A stretch of DNA of 64,000 nt, from contig CATQJL010000001.1 of the NCBI GenBank assembly GCA_958299035.1, forward strand, positions 124,001-188,000, written 5' to 3'. Below are positions 37,610-49,531 of this stretch, one piece after another (position 1 is the stretch's first letter; each line of letters opens with the position of its first letter). The translations under genes were made by a program, and so were the position numbers. The notes beneath the pieces are model-generated. The model was not told the origin of the DNA and did no database searches. It saw only the letters and a list, made by a program, of their open reading frames with translations. This DNA comes from Cylicocyclus nassatus. Lineage: Eukaryota; Nematoda; Chromadorea; Rhabditida; Strongylidae.

Positions 37610-38462
37610 AATATGGGTGGCTATATATTGAGAATCGTTGTTTTTGCGAGCCATTGCAAAGGTACTCGGACCCGACCTCTGGGACTGGCCTGGAGTTTTG
37701 TATTAGATTCCTCATTTTCCAATAGAGCAGTACTAGTCCTGGAAACATTTGACGTTCCCGGAATCGTGAATTTTTGAAGGAATATGGGTGGGTATATATT
37801 GAGAATCGTTGTTTTTGCGAGCCATTGCAAAGGTACTCGGACCCAACCTCTGGGACTGGCCTGGAGTTTTGTATTAGATTTCTCACTTTCCAATAGAGCA
37901 GAACTAGTCCTGGAAACATTTGACGTTTCCGGAATCGTGAAGTTTTGAAGGAATATGGGTGGGTATATATTGAGAATCGTTGTTTTTGCGAGCCTGCAAG
38001 GGTACTCGGACCCGACCTCTAGGACTGGCCTGGAGTTTTGTATTAGATTTCTCACTTTCCAATAGAGCAGTACTAGTCCTGGAAGCATTTGACGTTTCCG
38101 GAATCGTGAATTTTTGAAGGAATATGGGTGGGTATATATTGAGAATCGTTGTTTTTGCGAGCCATTGCAAAGGTACTCGGACCCGACCTCTGGGACTGCC
38201 CTGGAGTTTCGTATTAGATTTCTCACTTTCCAATAGAGAAGTACTAGTCCTGGAAGCATTTGACGTTTCCGGAGTCGTGAATTTTTGAAGGAATATGGGT
38301 GGGTATATATTGAGAATCGTTGTTTTTGCGAGCCATTGCAAAGGTACTCGGACCCGACCTCTGGGACTGGCCTGGAGTTTTGTATTAGATTTCTCATTTT
38401 CCAATAGAGCAGAATTAGTCCTGGAAACATTTGACGTTTCCGGAATTGTGAATTTTTGAAGG
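37610..38462. repeat. Truncated HOR copy C12 (5 monomers, 853 bp)
   Basis: It is bounded by p12 C markers at 37,621 and 38,474. It contains monomers 1-4, then joins within monomer 4 (GAGAAG followed by GAAGC/GGAGTCG near 38,232-38,276) to monomer 11. It is the last block C copy; the p12 C marker does not recur after 38,474. Confidence 0.85.
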
Positions 38463-40267
38463 AATATGGGTGGCTATATATTGAGAATCGTTGTTTTTGC
38501 GAGCCATTGCAAAGGTACTCGGACCCGACCTCTGGGACTGGCCTGGAGTTTTGTATTAGATTCCTCATTTTCCAATAGAGCAGTACTAGTCCTGGAAACA
38601 TTTGACGTTCCCGGAATCGTGAATTTTTGAAGGAATATGGGTGGGTATATATTGAGAATCGTTGTTTTTGCGAGCCATTGCAAAGGTACTCGGACCCAAC
38701 CTCTGGGACTGGCCTGGAGTTTTGTATTAGATTTCTCACTTTCCAATAGAGCAGAACTAGTCCTGGAAACATTTGACGTTTCCGGAATCGTGAAGTTTTG
38801 AAGGAATATGGGTGGGTATATATTGAGAATCGTTGTTTTTGCGAGCCATTGCAAAGGTACTCGGACCCAACCTCTGGGACTGGCCTGGAGTTTTGTATTA
38901 GATTTCTCATTTTCCAGTAGAGCAGAACTAGTCCTGGAAACATTTGACGTTTACGGAATCGTGAAGTTTTGAAGGAATATGGGTGGGTATATATTGAGAA
39001 TCGTTGTTTTTGCGAGCCATTGCAAAGGTACTCGGACCCGACCTCTGGGACTGGCCTGGAGTTTTGTATTAGATTTCTCACTTTCCAATAGAGCAGTACT
39101 AGTCCTGGAAGCATTTGACGTTTCCGGAATCGTGAATTTTTGAAGGAATATGGGTGGGTATATATTGAGAATCGTTGTTTTTGCGAGCCATTGCAAAGGT
39201 ACTCGGACCCGACCTTTGGGACTGGCCTGGAGTTTTGTATTAGATTTCTCATTTTCCAGTAGAGCAGAACTAGTCCTGGAAACATTTGACGTTTCCGGAA
39301 TCGTGAAGTTTTGAAGGAATATGGGTGGGTATATATTGAGAATCGTTGTTTTTGCGAGCCATTGCAAAGGTACTCGGACCCGACCTCTGGGACTGCCCTG
39401 GAGTTTCGTATTAGATTTCTCACTTTCCAATAGAGAAGTACTAGTCCTGGAAACATTTGACGTTTCCGGAATGGTGAATTTTTGAAGGAATATGGGTGGG
39501 TATATTTTGAGAATCGTTGTTTTTGCGAGCCTGCAAGGGTACTCGGACCCGACCTCTAGGACTGGCCTGGAGTTTTGTATTAGATTTCTCATTTTCCAAT
39601 AGAGAAGTACTAGTCCTGGAAACATTTGACGTTTCCGGAATCGTGAATTTTTGAAGGAATATGGGTGGGTATATTTTGAGAATCGTTGTTTTTGCGAGCC
39701 TGCAAGGGTACTCGGACCCGACCTCTAGGACTGGCCTGGAGTTTTGTATTAGATTTCTCATTTTCCAATAGAGAAGTACTACTCCTGGAAACATTTGACG
39801 TTTCCGGAATCGTGAATTTTTGAAGGAATATGGGTGGGTAGTTTTGAGAATCGTTGTTTTTGCGAGCCTGCAAGGGTACTCGGACCCGACCTCTAGGACT
39901 GGCCTGGAGTTTTGTATTAGATTTCTCACTTTCCAATAGAGCAGTACTAGTACTGGAAACATTTGACGTTTCCGGAATTGTGAATTTTTGAAGGAATATG
40001 GGTGGGTATATTTTGAGAATCGTTGTTTTTGCGAGCCTGCAAGGGTACTCGGACCCGACCTCTAGGACTGGCCTGGAGTTTTGTATTAGATTTCTCACTT
40101 TCCAATAGAGCAGTACTAGTCCTGGAAGCATTTGACGTTTCCGGAATCGTGAATTTTTGAAGGAATATGGGTGGGTATATATTGAGAATCGTTGTTTTTG
40201 CGAGCCATTGCAAAGGTACTCGGACCCGACCTCTAGGACTGGCCTGGAGTTTTGTATTAGATTTCTC
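38463..40267. repeat. Block D start: transition monomers after the 11-mer HOR
   Basis: One more p12 C monomer starts here, then long monomers with CCCAACC, GTTTACGG and CCAGTAG (p113 G), as found in blocks A and B. From about 39,490 to 39,850 short-class monomers repeat back to back, two with GAGAAG and one with ACTACTCCTGG near 39,781. A one-base-short GGGTAGTTTTG occurs near 39,841. No regular HOR is visible. Confidence 0.8.
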
Positions 40268-42307
40268 ACTTTCCAATAGAGCAGTACTAGTACTGGAAAC
40301 ATTTGACGTTTCCGGAATTGTGAATTTTTGAAGGAATATGGGTGGGTATATTTTGAGAATCGTTGTTTTTGCGAGCCTGCAAGGGTACTCGGACCCGACC
40401 TCTAGGACTGGCCTGGAGTTTTGTATTAGATTTCTCACTTTCCAATAGAGCAGTACTAGTCCTGGAAACATTTGACGTTCCCGGAATCGTGAATTTTTGA
40501 AGGAATATGGGTGGGTATATATTGAGAATCGTTGTTTTTGCGAGCCATTGCAAAGGTACTCGGACCCAACCTCTGGGACTGGCCTGGAGTTTTGTATTAG
40601 ATTTCTCACTTTCCAATAGAGCAGTACTAGTACTGGAAACATTTGACGTTTCCGGAATTGTGAATTTTTGAAGGAATATGGGTGGGTATATTTTGAGAAT
40701 CGTTGTTTTTGCGAGCCTGCAAGGGTACTCGGACCCGACCTCTAGGACTGGCCTGGAGTTTTGTATTAGATTTCTCACTTTCCAATAGAGCAGTACTAGT
40801 ACTGGAAACATTTGACGTTTCCGGAATTGTGAATTTTTGAAGGAATATGGGTGGGTATATTTTGAGAATCGTTGTTTTTGCGAGCCTGCAAGGGTACTCG
40901 GACCCGACCTCTAGGACTGGCCTGGAGTTTTGTATTAGATTTCTCACTTTCCAATAGAGCAGTACTAGTCCTGGAAACATTTGACGTTCCCGGAATCGTG
41001 AATTTTTGAAGGAATATGGGTGGGTATATATTGAGAATCGTTGTTTTTGCGAGCCATTGCAAAGGTACTCGGACCCAACCTCTGGGACTGGCCTGGAGTT
41101 TTGTATTAGATTTCTCACTTTCCAATAGAGCAGAATTAGTCCTGGAAACATTTGACGTTTCCGGAATCGTGAAGTTTTGAAGGAATATGGGTGGGTATAT
41201 ATTGAGAATCGTTGTTTTTGCGAGCCATTGCAAAGGTACTCGGACCCAACCTCTGGGACTGGCCTGGAGTTTTGTATTAGATTTCTCACTTTCCAATAGA
41301 GCAGTACTAGTACTGGAAACATTTGACGTTTCCGGAATTGTGAATTTTTGAAGGAATATGGGTGGGTATATTTTGAGAATCGTTGTTTTTGCGAGCCTGC
41401 AAGGGTACTCGGACCCGACCTCTAGGACTGGCCTGGAGTTTTGTATTAGATTTCTCACTTTCCAATAGAGCAGTACTAGTCCTGGAAACATTTGACGTTC
41501 CCGGAATCGTGAATTTTTGAAGGAATATGGGTGGGTATATATTGAGAATCGTTGTTTTTGCGAGCCATTGCAAAGGTACTCGGACCCAACCTCTGGGACT
41601 GGCCTGGAGTTTTGTATTAGATTTCTCACTTTCCAATAGAGCAGTGCTAGTACTGGAAACATTTGACGTTTCCGGAATTGTGAATTTTTGAAGGAATATG
41701 GGTGGGTATATTTTGAGAATCGTTGTTTTTGCGAGCCTGCAAGGGTACTCGGACCCGACCTCTAGGACTGGCCTGGAGTTTTGTATTAGATTTCTCACTT
41801 TCCAATAGAGCAGTACTAGTACTGGAAACATTTGACGTTTCCGGAATTGTGAATTTTTGAAGGAATATGGGTGGGTATATTTTGAGAATCGTTGTTTTTG
41901 CGAGCCTGCAAGGGTACTCGGACCCGACCTCTAGGACTGGCCTGGAGTTTTGTATTAGATTTCTCACTTTCCAATAGAGCAGTACTAGTCCTGGAAACAT
42001 TTGACGTTCCCGGAATCGTGAATTTTTGAAGGAATATGGGTGGGTATATATTGAGAATCGTTGTTTTTGCGAGCCATTGCAAAGGTACTCGGACCCAACC
42101 TCTGGGACTGGCCTGGAGTTTTGTATTAGATTTCTCACTTTCCAATAGAGCAGAATTAGTCCTGGAAACATTTGACGTTTCCGGAATCGTGAAGTTTTGA
42201 AGGAATATGGGTGGGTATATATTGAGAATCGTTGTTTTTGCGAGCCATTGCAAAGGTACTCGGACCCAACCTCTGGGACTGGCCTGGAGTTTTGTATTAG
42301 ATTTCTC
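40268..42307. repeat. Tandem duplication of 1,020 bp (six monomers)
   Basis: Copies at about 40,268-41,287 and 41,288-42,307 match base for base across the stretches I compared, except A at 40,626 versus G at 41,646 (GCAGTACTAG versus GCAGTGCTAG). Identity extends roughly 30 bases to the left of the unit and ends near 42,308, where CTCATT and GAACTAG appear. The unit has three long and three short monomers. The single difference suggests a very recent event. Confidence 0.9.
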
Positions 42308-43208
42308 ATTTTCCAATAGAGCAGAACTAGTCCTGGAAACATTTGACGTTTACGGAATCGTGAAGTTTTGAAGGAATATGGGTGGGTATATATTGAGAAT
42401 CGTTGTTTTTGCGAGCCATTGCAAAGGTACTCGGACCCGACCTCTAGGACTGGCCTGGAGTTTTGTATTAGATTTCTCACTTTCCAATAGAGCAGTACTA
42501 GTACTGGAAACATTTGACGTTTCCGGAATTGTGAATTTTTGAAGGAATATGGGTAGGTATATATTGAGAATCGTTGTTTTTGCGAGCCATTGCAAAGGTA
42601 CTCGGACCCAACCTCTGGGACTGGCCTGGAGTTTTGTATTAGATTTCTCACTTTCCAATAGAGCAAAACTAGTCCTGGAAACATTTGACGTTTCCGGAAT
42701 CGTGAAGTTTTGAAGGAATATGGGTGGGTATATATTGAGAATCGTTGTTTTTGCGAGCCATTGCAAAGGTACTCGGACCCAACCTCTGGGACTGGCCTGG
42801 AGTTTTGTATTAGATTTCTCATTTTCCAATAGAGCAGAACTAGTCCTGGAAACATTTGACGTTTACGGAATCGTGAAGTTTTGAAGGAATATGGGTGGGT
42901 ATATATTGAGAATCGTTGTTTTTGCGAGCCATTGCAAAGGTACTCGGACCCGACCTCTGGGACTGGCCTGGAGTTTTGTATTAGATTTCTCACTTTCCAG
43001 TAGAGCAGTACTAGTCCTGGAAGCATTTGACGTTTCCGGAATCATGAATTTTTGAAGGAATATGGGTGGGTATTTATTGAGAATCGTTGTTTTTGCGAGC
43101 CATTGCAAAGGTACTCGGTCCCGACCTCTAGGACTGGCCTGGAGTTTTGTATTAGATTTTTCACTTTCCAATAGAGCAGTACTAGTCCTGGAAGCATTTG
43201 ACGTTTCC
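41503..43208. repeat. 10-monomer HOR, copy 1 (1,706 bp)
   Basis: It repeats in tandem at 43,209-44,914. Shared rare markers at 1,706-bp distance are GCAGTGCTAG (41,646 and 43,352), GGGTAGGTAT (42,554 and 44,260), GAGCAAAACTAG (near 42,664 and 44,370), CTCGGTCCCG (43,119 and 44,825) and GATTTTTCAC (near 43,156 and 44,862). The unit has eight long and two short monomers. Confidence 0.9.
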
Positions 43209-44914
43209 GGAATCGTGAATTTTTGAAGGAATATGGGTGGGTATATATTGAGAATCGTTGTTTTTGCGAGCCATTGCAAAGGTACTCGGACCCAACCTCT
43301 GGGACTGGCCTGGAGTTTTGTATTAGATTTCTCACTTTCCAATAGAGCAGTGCTAGTACTGGAAACATTTGACGTTTCCGGAATTGTGAATTTTTGAAGG
43401 AATATGGGTGGGTATATTTTGAGAATCGTTGTTTTTGCGAGCCTGCAAGGGTACTCGGACCCGACCTCTAGGACTGGCCTGGAGTTTTGTATTAGATTTC
43501 TCACTTTCCAATAGAGCAGTACTAGTACTGGAAACATTTGACGTTTCCGGAATTGTGAATTTTTGAAGGAATATGGGTGGGTATATTTTGAGAATCGTTG
43601 TTTTTGCGAGCCTGCAAGGGTACTCGGACCCGACCTCTAGGACTGGCCTGGAGTTTTGTATTAGATTTCTCACTTTCCAATAGAGCAGTACTAGTCCTGG
43701 AAACATTTGACGTTCCCGGAATCGTGAATTTTTGAAGGAATATGGGTGGGTATATATTGAGAATCGTTGTTTTTGCGAGCCATTGCAAAGGTACTCGGAC
43801 CCAACCTCTGGGACTGGCCTGGAGTTTTGTATTAGATTTCTCACTTTCCAATAGAGCAGAATTAGTCCTGGAAACATTTGACGTTTCCGGAATCGTGAAG
43901 TTTTGAAGGAATATGGGTGGGTATATATTGAGAATCGTTGTTTTTGCGAGCCATTGCAAAGGTACTCGGACCCAACCTCTGGGACTGGCCTGGAGTTTTG
44001 TATTAGATTTCTCATTTTCCAATAGAGCAGAACTAGTCCTGGAAACATTTGACGTTTACGGAATCGTGAAGTTTTGAAGGAATATGGGTGGGTATATATT
44101 GAGAATCGTTGTTTTTGCGAGCCATTGCAAAGGTACTCGGACCCGACCTCTAGGACTGGCCTGGAGTTTTGTATTAGATTTCTCACTTTCCAATAGAGCA
44201 GTACTAGTACTGGAAACATTTGACGTTTCCGGAATTGTGAATTTTTGAAGGAATATGGGTAGGTATATATTGAGAATCGTTGTTTTTGCGAGCCATTGCA
44301 AAGGTACTCGGACCCAACCTCTGGGACTGGCCTGGAGTTTTGTATTAGATTTCTCACTTTCCAATAGAGCAAAACTAGTCCTGGAAACATTTGACGTTTC
44401 CGGAATCGTGAAGTTTTGAAGGAATATGGGTGGGTATATATTGAGAATCGTTGTTTTTGCGAGCCATTGCAAAGGTACTCGGACCCAACCTCTGGGACTG
44501 GCCTGGAGTTTTGTATTAGATTTCTCATTTTCCAATAGAGCAGAACTAGTCCTGGAAACATTTGACGTTTACGGAATCGTGAAGTTTTGAAGGAATATGG
44601 GTGGGTATATATTGAGAATCGTTGTTTTTGCGAGCCATTGCAAAGGTACTCGGACCCGACCTCTGGGACTGGCCTGGAGTTTTGTATTAGATTTCTCACT
44701 TTCCAGTAGAGCAGTACTAGTCCTGGAAGCATTTGACGTTTCCGGAATCATGAATTTTTGAAGGAATATGGGTGGGTATTTATTGAGAATCGTTGTTTTT
44801 GCGAGCCATTGCAAAGGTACTCGGTCCCGACCTCTAGGACTGGCCTGGAGTTTTGTATTAGATTTTTCACTTTCCAATAGAGCAGTACTAGTCCTGGAAG
44901 CATTTGACGTTTCC
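43209..44914. repeat. 10-monomer HOR, copy 2 (1,706 bp)
   Basis: It is the partner of 41,503-43,208. Identity runs on for about 80 bases past the unit and stops near 44,998, where CCCGACCTCTAGG replaces CCCAACCTCTGGG. I noticed no mismatch inside the compared stretches. It carries the G of GCAGTGCTAG that arose in the right copy of the 1,020-bp duplication, so it was formed later. Confidence 0.88.
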
Positions 44915-45445
44915 GGAATCGTGAATTTTTGAAGGAATATGGGTGGGTATATATTGAGAATCGTTGTTTTTGCGAGCCATTGCAAAGGTACTCGGACCCG
45001 ACCTCTAGGACTGGCCTGGAGTTTTGTATTAGATTTCTCACTTTCCAGTAGAGCAGTACTAGTCCTGGAAGCATTTGACGTTTCCGGAATCATGAATTTT
45101 TGAAGGAATATGGGTGGGTATATATTGAGAATCGTTGTTTTTGCGAGCCATTGCAAAGGTACTCGGACCCGACCTCTAGGACTGGCCTGGAGTTTTGTAT
45201 TAGATTTCTCACTTTCCAATAGAGCAGTACTAGTACTGGAAACATTTGACGTTTCCGGAATCGTGAAGTTTTGAAGGAATATGGGTGGGTATATATTGAG
45301 AATCGTTGTTTTTGCGAGCCATTGCAAAGGTACTCGGACCCAACCTCTGGGACTGGCCTGGAGTTTTGTATTAGATTTCTCATTTTCCAATAGAGCAGAA
45401 CTAGTCCTGGAAACATTTGACGTTTACGGAATCGTGAAGTTTTGA

Positions 45446-46551
45446 AGGAATATGGGTGGGTAATTTTGAGAATCGTTGTTTTTGCGAGCCTGCAAGGGTA
45501 CTCGGACCCGACCTCTAGGACTGGCCTGGAGTTTTGTATTAGATTTCTCACTTTCCAATAGAGCAGTACTAGTACTGGAAACATTTGACGTTTCCGGAAT
45601 TGTGAATTTTTGAAGGAATATGGGTGGGTATATTTTGAGAATCGTTGTTTTTGCGAGCCTGCAAGGGTACTCGGACCCGACCTCTAGGACTGGCCTGGAG
45701 TTTTGTATTAGATTTCTCACTTTCCAATAGAGCAGTACTAGTCCTGGAAGCATTTGACGTTTCCGGAATCGTGAATTTTTGAAGGAATATGGGTGGGTAT
45801 ATATTGAGAATCGTTGTTTTTGCGAGCCATTGCAAAGGTACTCGGACCCGACCTCTAGGACTGGCCTGGAGTTTTGTATTAGATTTCTCACTTTCCAATA
45901 GAGCAGTACTAGTACTGGAAACATTTGACGTTTCCGGAATTGTGAATTTTTGAAGGAATATGGGTGGGTATATTTTGAGAATCGTTGTTTTTGCGAGCCT
46001 GCAAGGGTACTCGGACCCGACCTCTAGGACTGGCCTGGAGTTTTGTATTAGATTTCTCACTTTCCAATAGAGCAGTACTAGTCCTGGAAACATTTGACGT
46101 TCCCGGAATCGTGAATTTTTGAAGGAATATGGGTGGGTATATATTGAGAATCGTTGTTTTTGCGAGCCATTGCAAAGGTACTCGGACCCAACCTCTGGGA
46201 CTGGCCTGGAGTTTTGTATTAGATTTCTCACTTTCCAATAGAGCAGTACTAGTACTGGAAACATTTGACGTTTCCGGAATTGTGAATTTTTGAAGGAATA
46301 TGGGTGGGTATATTTTGAGAATCGTTGTTTTTGCGAGCCTGCAAGGGTACTCGGACCCGACCTCTAGGACTGGCCTGGAGTTTTGTATTAGATTTCTCAC
46401 TTTCCAATAGAGCAGTACTAGTACTGGAAACATTTGACGTTTCCGGAATTGTGAATTTTTGAAGGAATATGGGTGGGTATATTTTGAGAATCGTTGTTTT
46501 TGCGAGCCTGCAAGGGTACTCGGACCCGACCTCTAGGACTGGCCTGGAGTT
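45446..46551. repeat. Dispersed copy of a 1.1-kb block, 5,622 bp from its partner
   Basis: It matches about 39,824-40,929. Both copies start with a GGGTA spacer one base shorter than normal (GGGTAATTTTG here, GGGTAGTTTTG there) and share the order of GTACTAGTACTGG, GAAGC and GTTCCCGG monomers. The match ends near 46,552, where GAATTAG and CTCATT appear. Everything between the copies is other satellite, so this is a displaced segment or the outer ends of a longer duplication later rearranged inside. Confidence 0.78.
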
Positions 46552-49531
46552 TTGAATTAGATTTCTCATTTTCCAATAGAGCAGAACTAGTCCTGGAAAC
46601 ATTTGACGTTTCCGGAATCGTGAATTTTTGAAGGAATATGGGTGGGTATATATTGAGAATCGTTGCTTTTGCGAGCCATTGCAAAGGTACTCGGACCCGA
46701 CCTCTAGGACTGGCCTGGAGTTTTGTATTAGATTTCTCACTTTCCAATAGAGCAGTACTAGTACTGGAAACATTTGACGTTTCCGGAATTGTGAATTTTT
46801 GAAGGAATATGGGTGGGTATATTTTGAGAATCGTTGTTTTTGCGAGCCTGCAAGGGTACTCGGACCCGACCTCTAGGACTGGCCTGGAGTTTTGTATTAG
46901 ATTTCTCACTTTCCAATAGAGCAGTACTAGTCCTGGAAGCATTTGACGTTTCCGGAATCGTGAATTTTTGAAGGAATATGGGTGGGTATATATTGAGAAT
47001 CGTTGTTTTTGCGAGCCATTGCAAAGGTACTCGGACCCGACCTCTAGGACTGGCCTGGAGTTTTGTATTAGATTTCTCACTTTCCAATAGAGCAGTACTA
47101 GTCCTGGAAGCATTTGACGTTTCCGGAATTGTGAATTTTTGAAGGAATATGGGTGGGTATATTTTGAGAATCGTTGTTTTTGCGAGCCTGCAAGGGTACT
47201 CGGACCCGACCTCTAGGACTGGCCTGGAGTTTTGTATTAGATTTCTCATTTTCCAATAGAGCAGAACTAGTCCTGGAAACATTTGACGTTTCCGGAATCG
47301 TGAATTTTTGAAGGAATATGGGTGGGTATATATTGAGAATCGTTGCTTTTGCGAGCCATTGCAAAGGTACTCGGACCCGACCTCTAGGACTGGCCTGGAG
47401 TTTTGTATTAGATTTCTCACTTTCCAATAGAGCAGTACTAGTACTGGAAACATTTGACGTTTCCGGAATTGTGAATTTTTGAAGGAATATGGGTGGGTAT
47501 ATTTTGAGAATCGTTGTTTTTGCGAGCCATTGCAAAGGTACTCGGACCCAACCTCTGGGACTGGCCTGGAGTTTTGTATTAGATTTCTCACTTTCCAATA
47601 GAGCAGTACTAGTACTGGAAACATTTGACGTTCCCGGAATCGTGAATTTTTGAAGGAATATGGGTGGGTATATATTGAGAATCGTTGTTTTTGCGAGCCA
47701 TTGCAAAGGTACTCGGACCCAACCTCTGGGACTGGCCTGGAGTTTTGTATTAGATTTCTCACTTTCCAATAGAGCAGTACTAGTACTGGAAACATTTGAC
47801 GTTTCCGGAATTGTGAATTTTTGAAGGAATATGGGTGGGTATATTTTGAGAATCGTTGTTTTTGCGAGCCTGCAAGGGTACTCGGACCCGACCTCTAGGA
47901 CTGGCCTGGAGTTTTGTATTAGATTTCTCACTTTCCAATAGAGCAGTACTAGTACTGGAAACATTTGACGTTTCCGGAATTGTGAATTTTTGAAGGAATA
48001 TGGGTGGGTATATTTTGAGAATCGTTGTTTTTGCGAGCCTGCAAGGGTACTCGGACCCGACCTCTAGGACTGGCCTGGAGTTTTGTATTAGATTTCTCAC
48101 TTTCCAATAGAGCAGTACTAGTCCTGGAAGCATTTGACGTTTCCGGAATCGTGAATTTTTGAAGGAATATGGGTGGGTATATATTGAGAATCGTTGCTTT
48201 TGCGAGCCATTGCAAAGGTACTCGGACCCGACCTCTAGGACTGGCCTGGAGTTTTGTATTAGATTTCTCACTTTCCAATAGAGCAGTACTAGTACTGGAA
48301 ACATTTGACGTTTCCGGAATTGTGAATTTTTGAAGGAATATGGGTGGGTATATTTTGAGAATCGTTGTTTTTGCGAGCCTGCAAGGGTACTCGGACCCGA
48401 CCTCTAGGACTGGCCTGGGGTTTTGTATTAGATTTCTCACTTTCCAATAGAGCAGTACTAGTCCTGGAAACATTTGACGTTCCCGGAATCGTGAATTTTT
48501 GAAGGAATATGGGTGGGTATATATTGAGAATCGTTGTTTTTGCGAGCCATTGCAAAGGTACTCGGACCCAACCTCTGGGACTGGCCTGGAGTTTTGTATT
48601 AGATTTCTCACTTTCCAATAGAGCAGAATTAGTCCTGGAAACATTTGACGTTTCCGGAATCGTGAAGTTTTGAAGGAATATGGGTGGGTATATATTGAGA
48701 ATCGTTGTTTTTGCGAGCCATTGCAAAGGTACTCGGACCCAACCTCTGGGACTGGCCTGGAGTTTTGTATTAGATTTCTCATTTTCCAATAGAGCAGAAC
48801 TAGTCCTGGAAACATTTGACGTTTACGGAATCGTGAAGTTTTGAAGGAATATGGGTGGGTATATATTGAGAATCGTTGTTTTTGCGAGCCATTGCAAAGG
48901 TACTCGGACCCGACCTCTAGGACTGGCCTGGAGTTTTGTATTAGATTTCTCACTTTCCAATAGAGCAGTACTAGTACTGGAAACATTTGACGTTTCCGGA
49001 ATTGTGGATTTTTGAAGGAATATGGGTAGGTATATATTGAGAATCGTTGTTTTTGCGAGCCATTGCAAAGGTACTCGGACCCAACCTCTGGGACTGGCCT
49101 GGAGTTTTGTATTAGATTTCTCACTTTCCAATAGAGCAGAACTAGTCCTGGAAACATTTGACGTTTCCGGAATCGTGAAGTTTTGAAGGAATATGGGTGG
49201 GTATATATTGAGAATCGTTGTTTTTGCGAGCCATTGCAAAGGTACTCGGACCCAACCTCTGGGACTGGCCTGGAGTTTTGTATTAGATTTCTCATTTTCC
49301 AATAGAGCAGAACTAGTCCTGGAAACATTTGACGTTTACGGAATCGTGAAGTTTTGAAGGAATATGGGTGGGTATATATTGAGAATCGTTGTTTTTGCGA
49401 GCCATTGCAAAGGTACTCGGACCCGACCTCTGGGACTGGCCTGGAGTTTTGTATTAGATTTCTCACTTTCCAGTAGAGCAGTACTAGTCCTGGAAGCATT
49501 TGACGTTTCCGGAATCATGAATTTTTGAAGG
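46552..49531. repeat. Block D end: mixed monomers leading into the long-class HORs
   Basis: Seventeen to eighteen monomers mix long and short classes. A T32-to-C variant (ATCGTTGCTTTTG) recurs near 46,664, 47,342 and 48,194. A hybrid monomer near 47,490 has TATATTTT together with GCCATTGC. From about 48,300 the order becomes that of the following HOR: GTTCCCGG, GAATTAG, GTTTACGG, GGGTAGGTAT with GTGGATTTTTG, then p113 G monomers. Confidence 0.8.
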
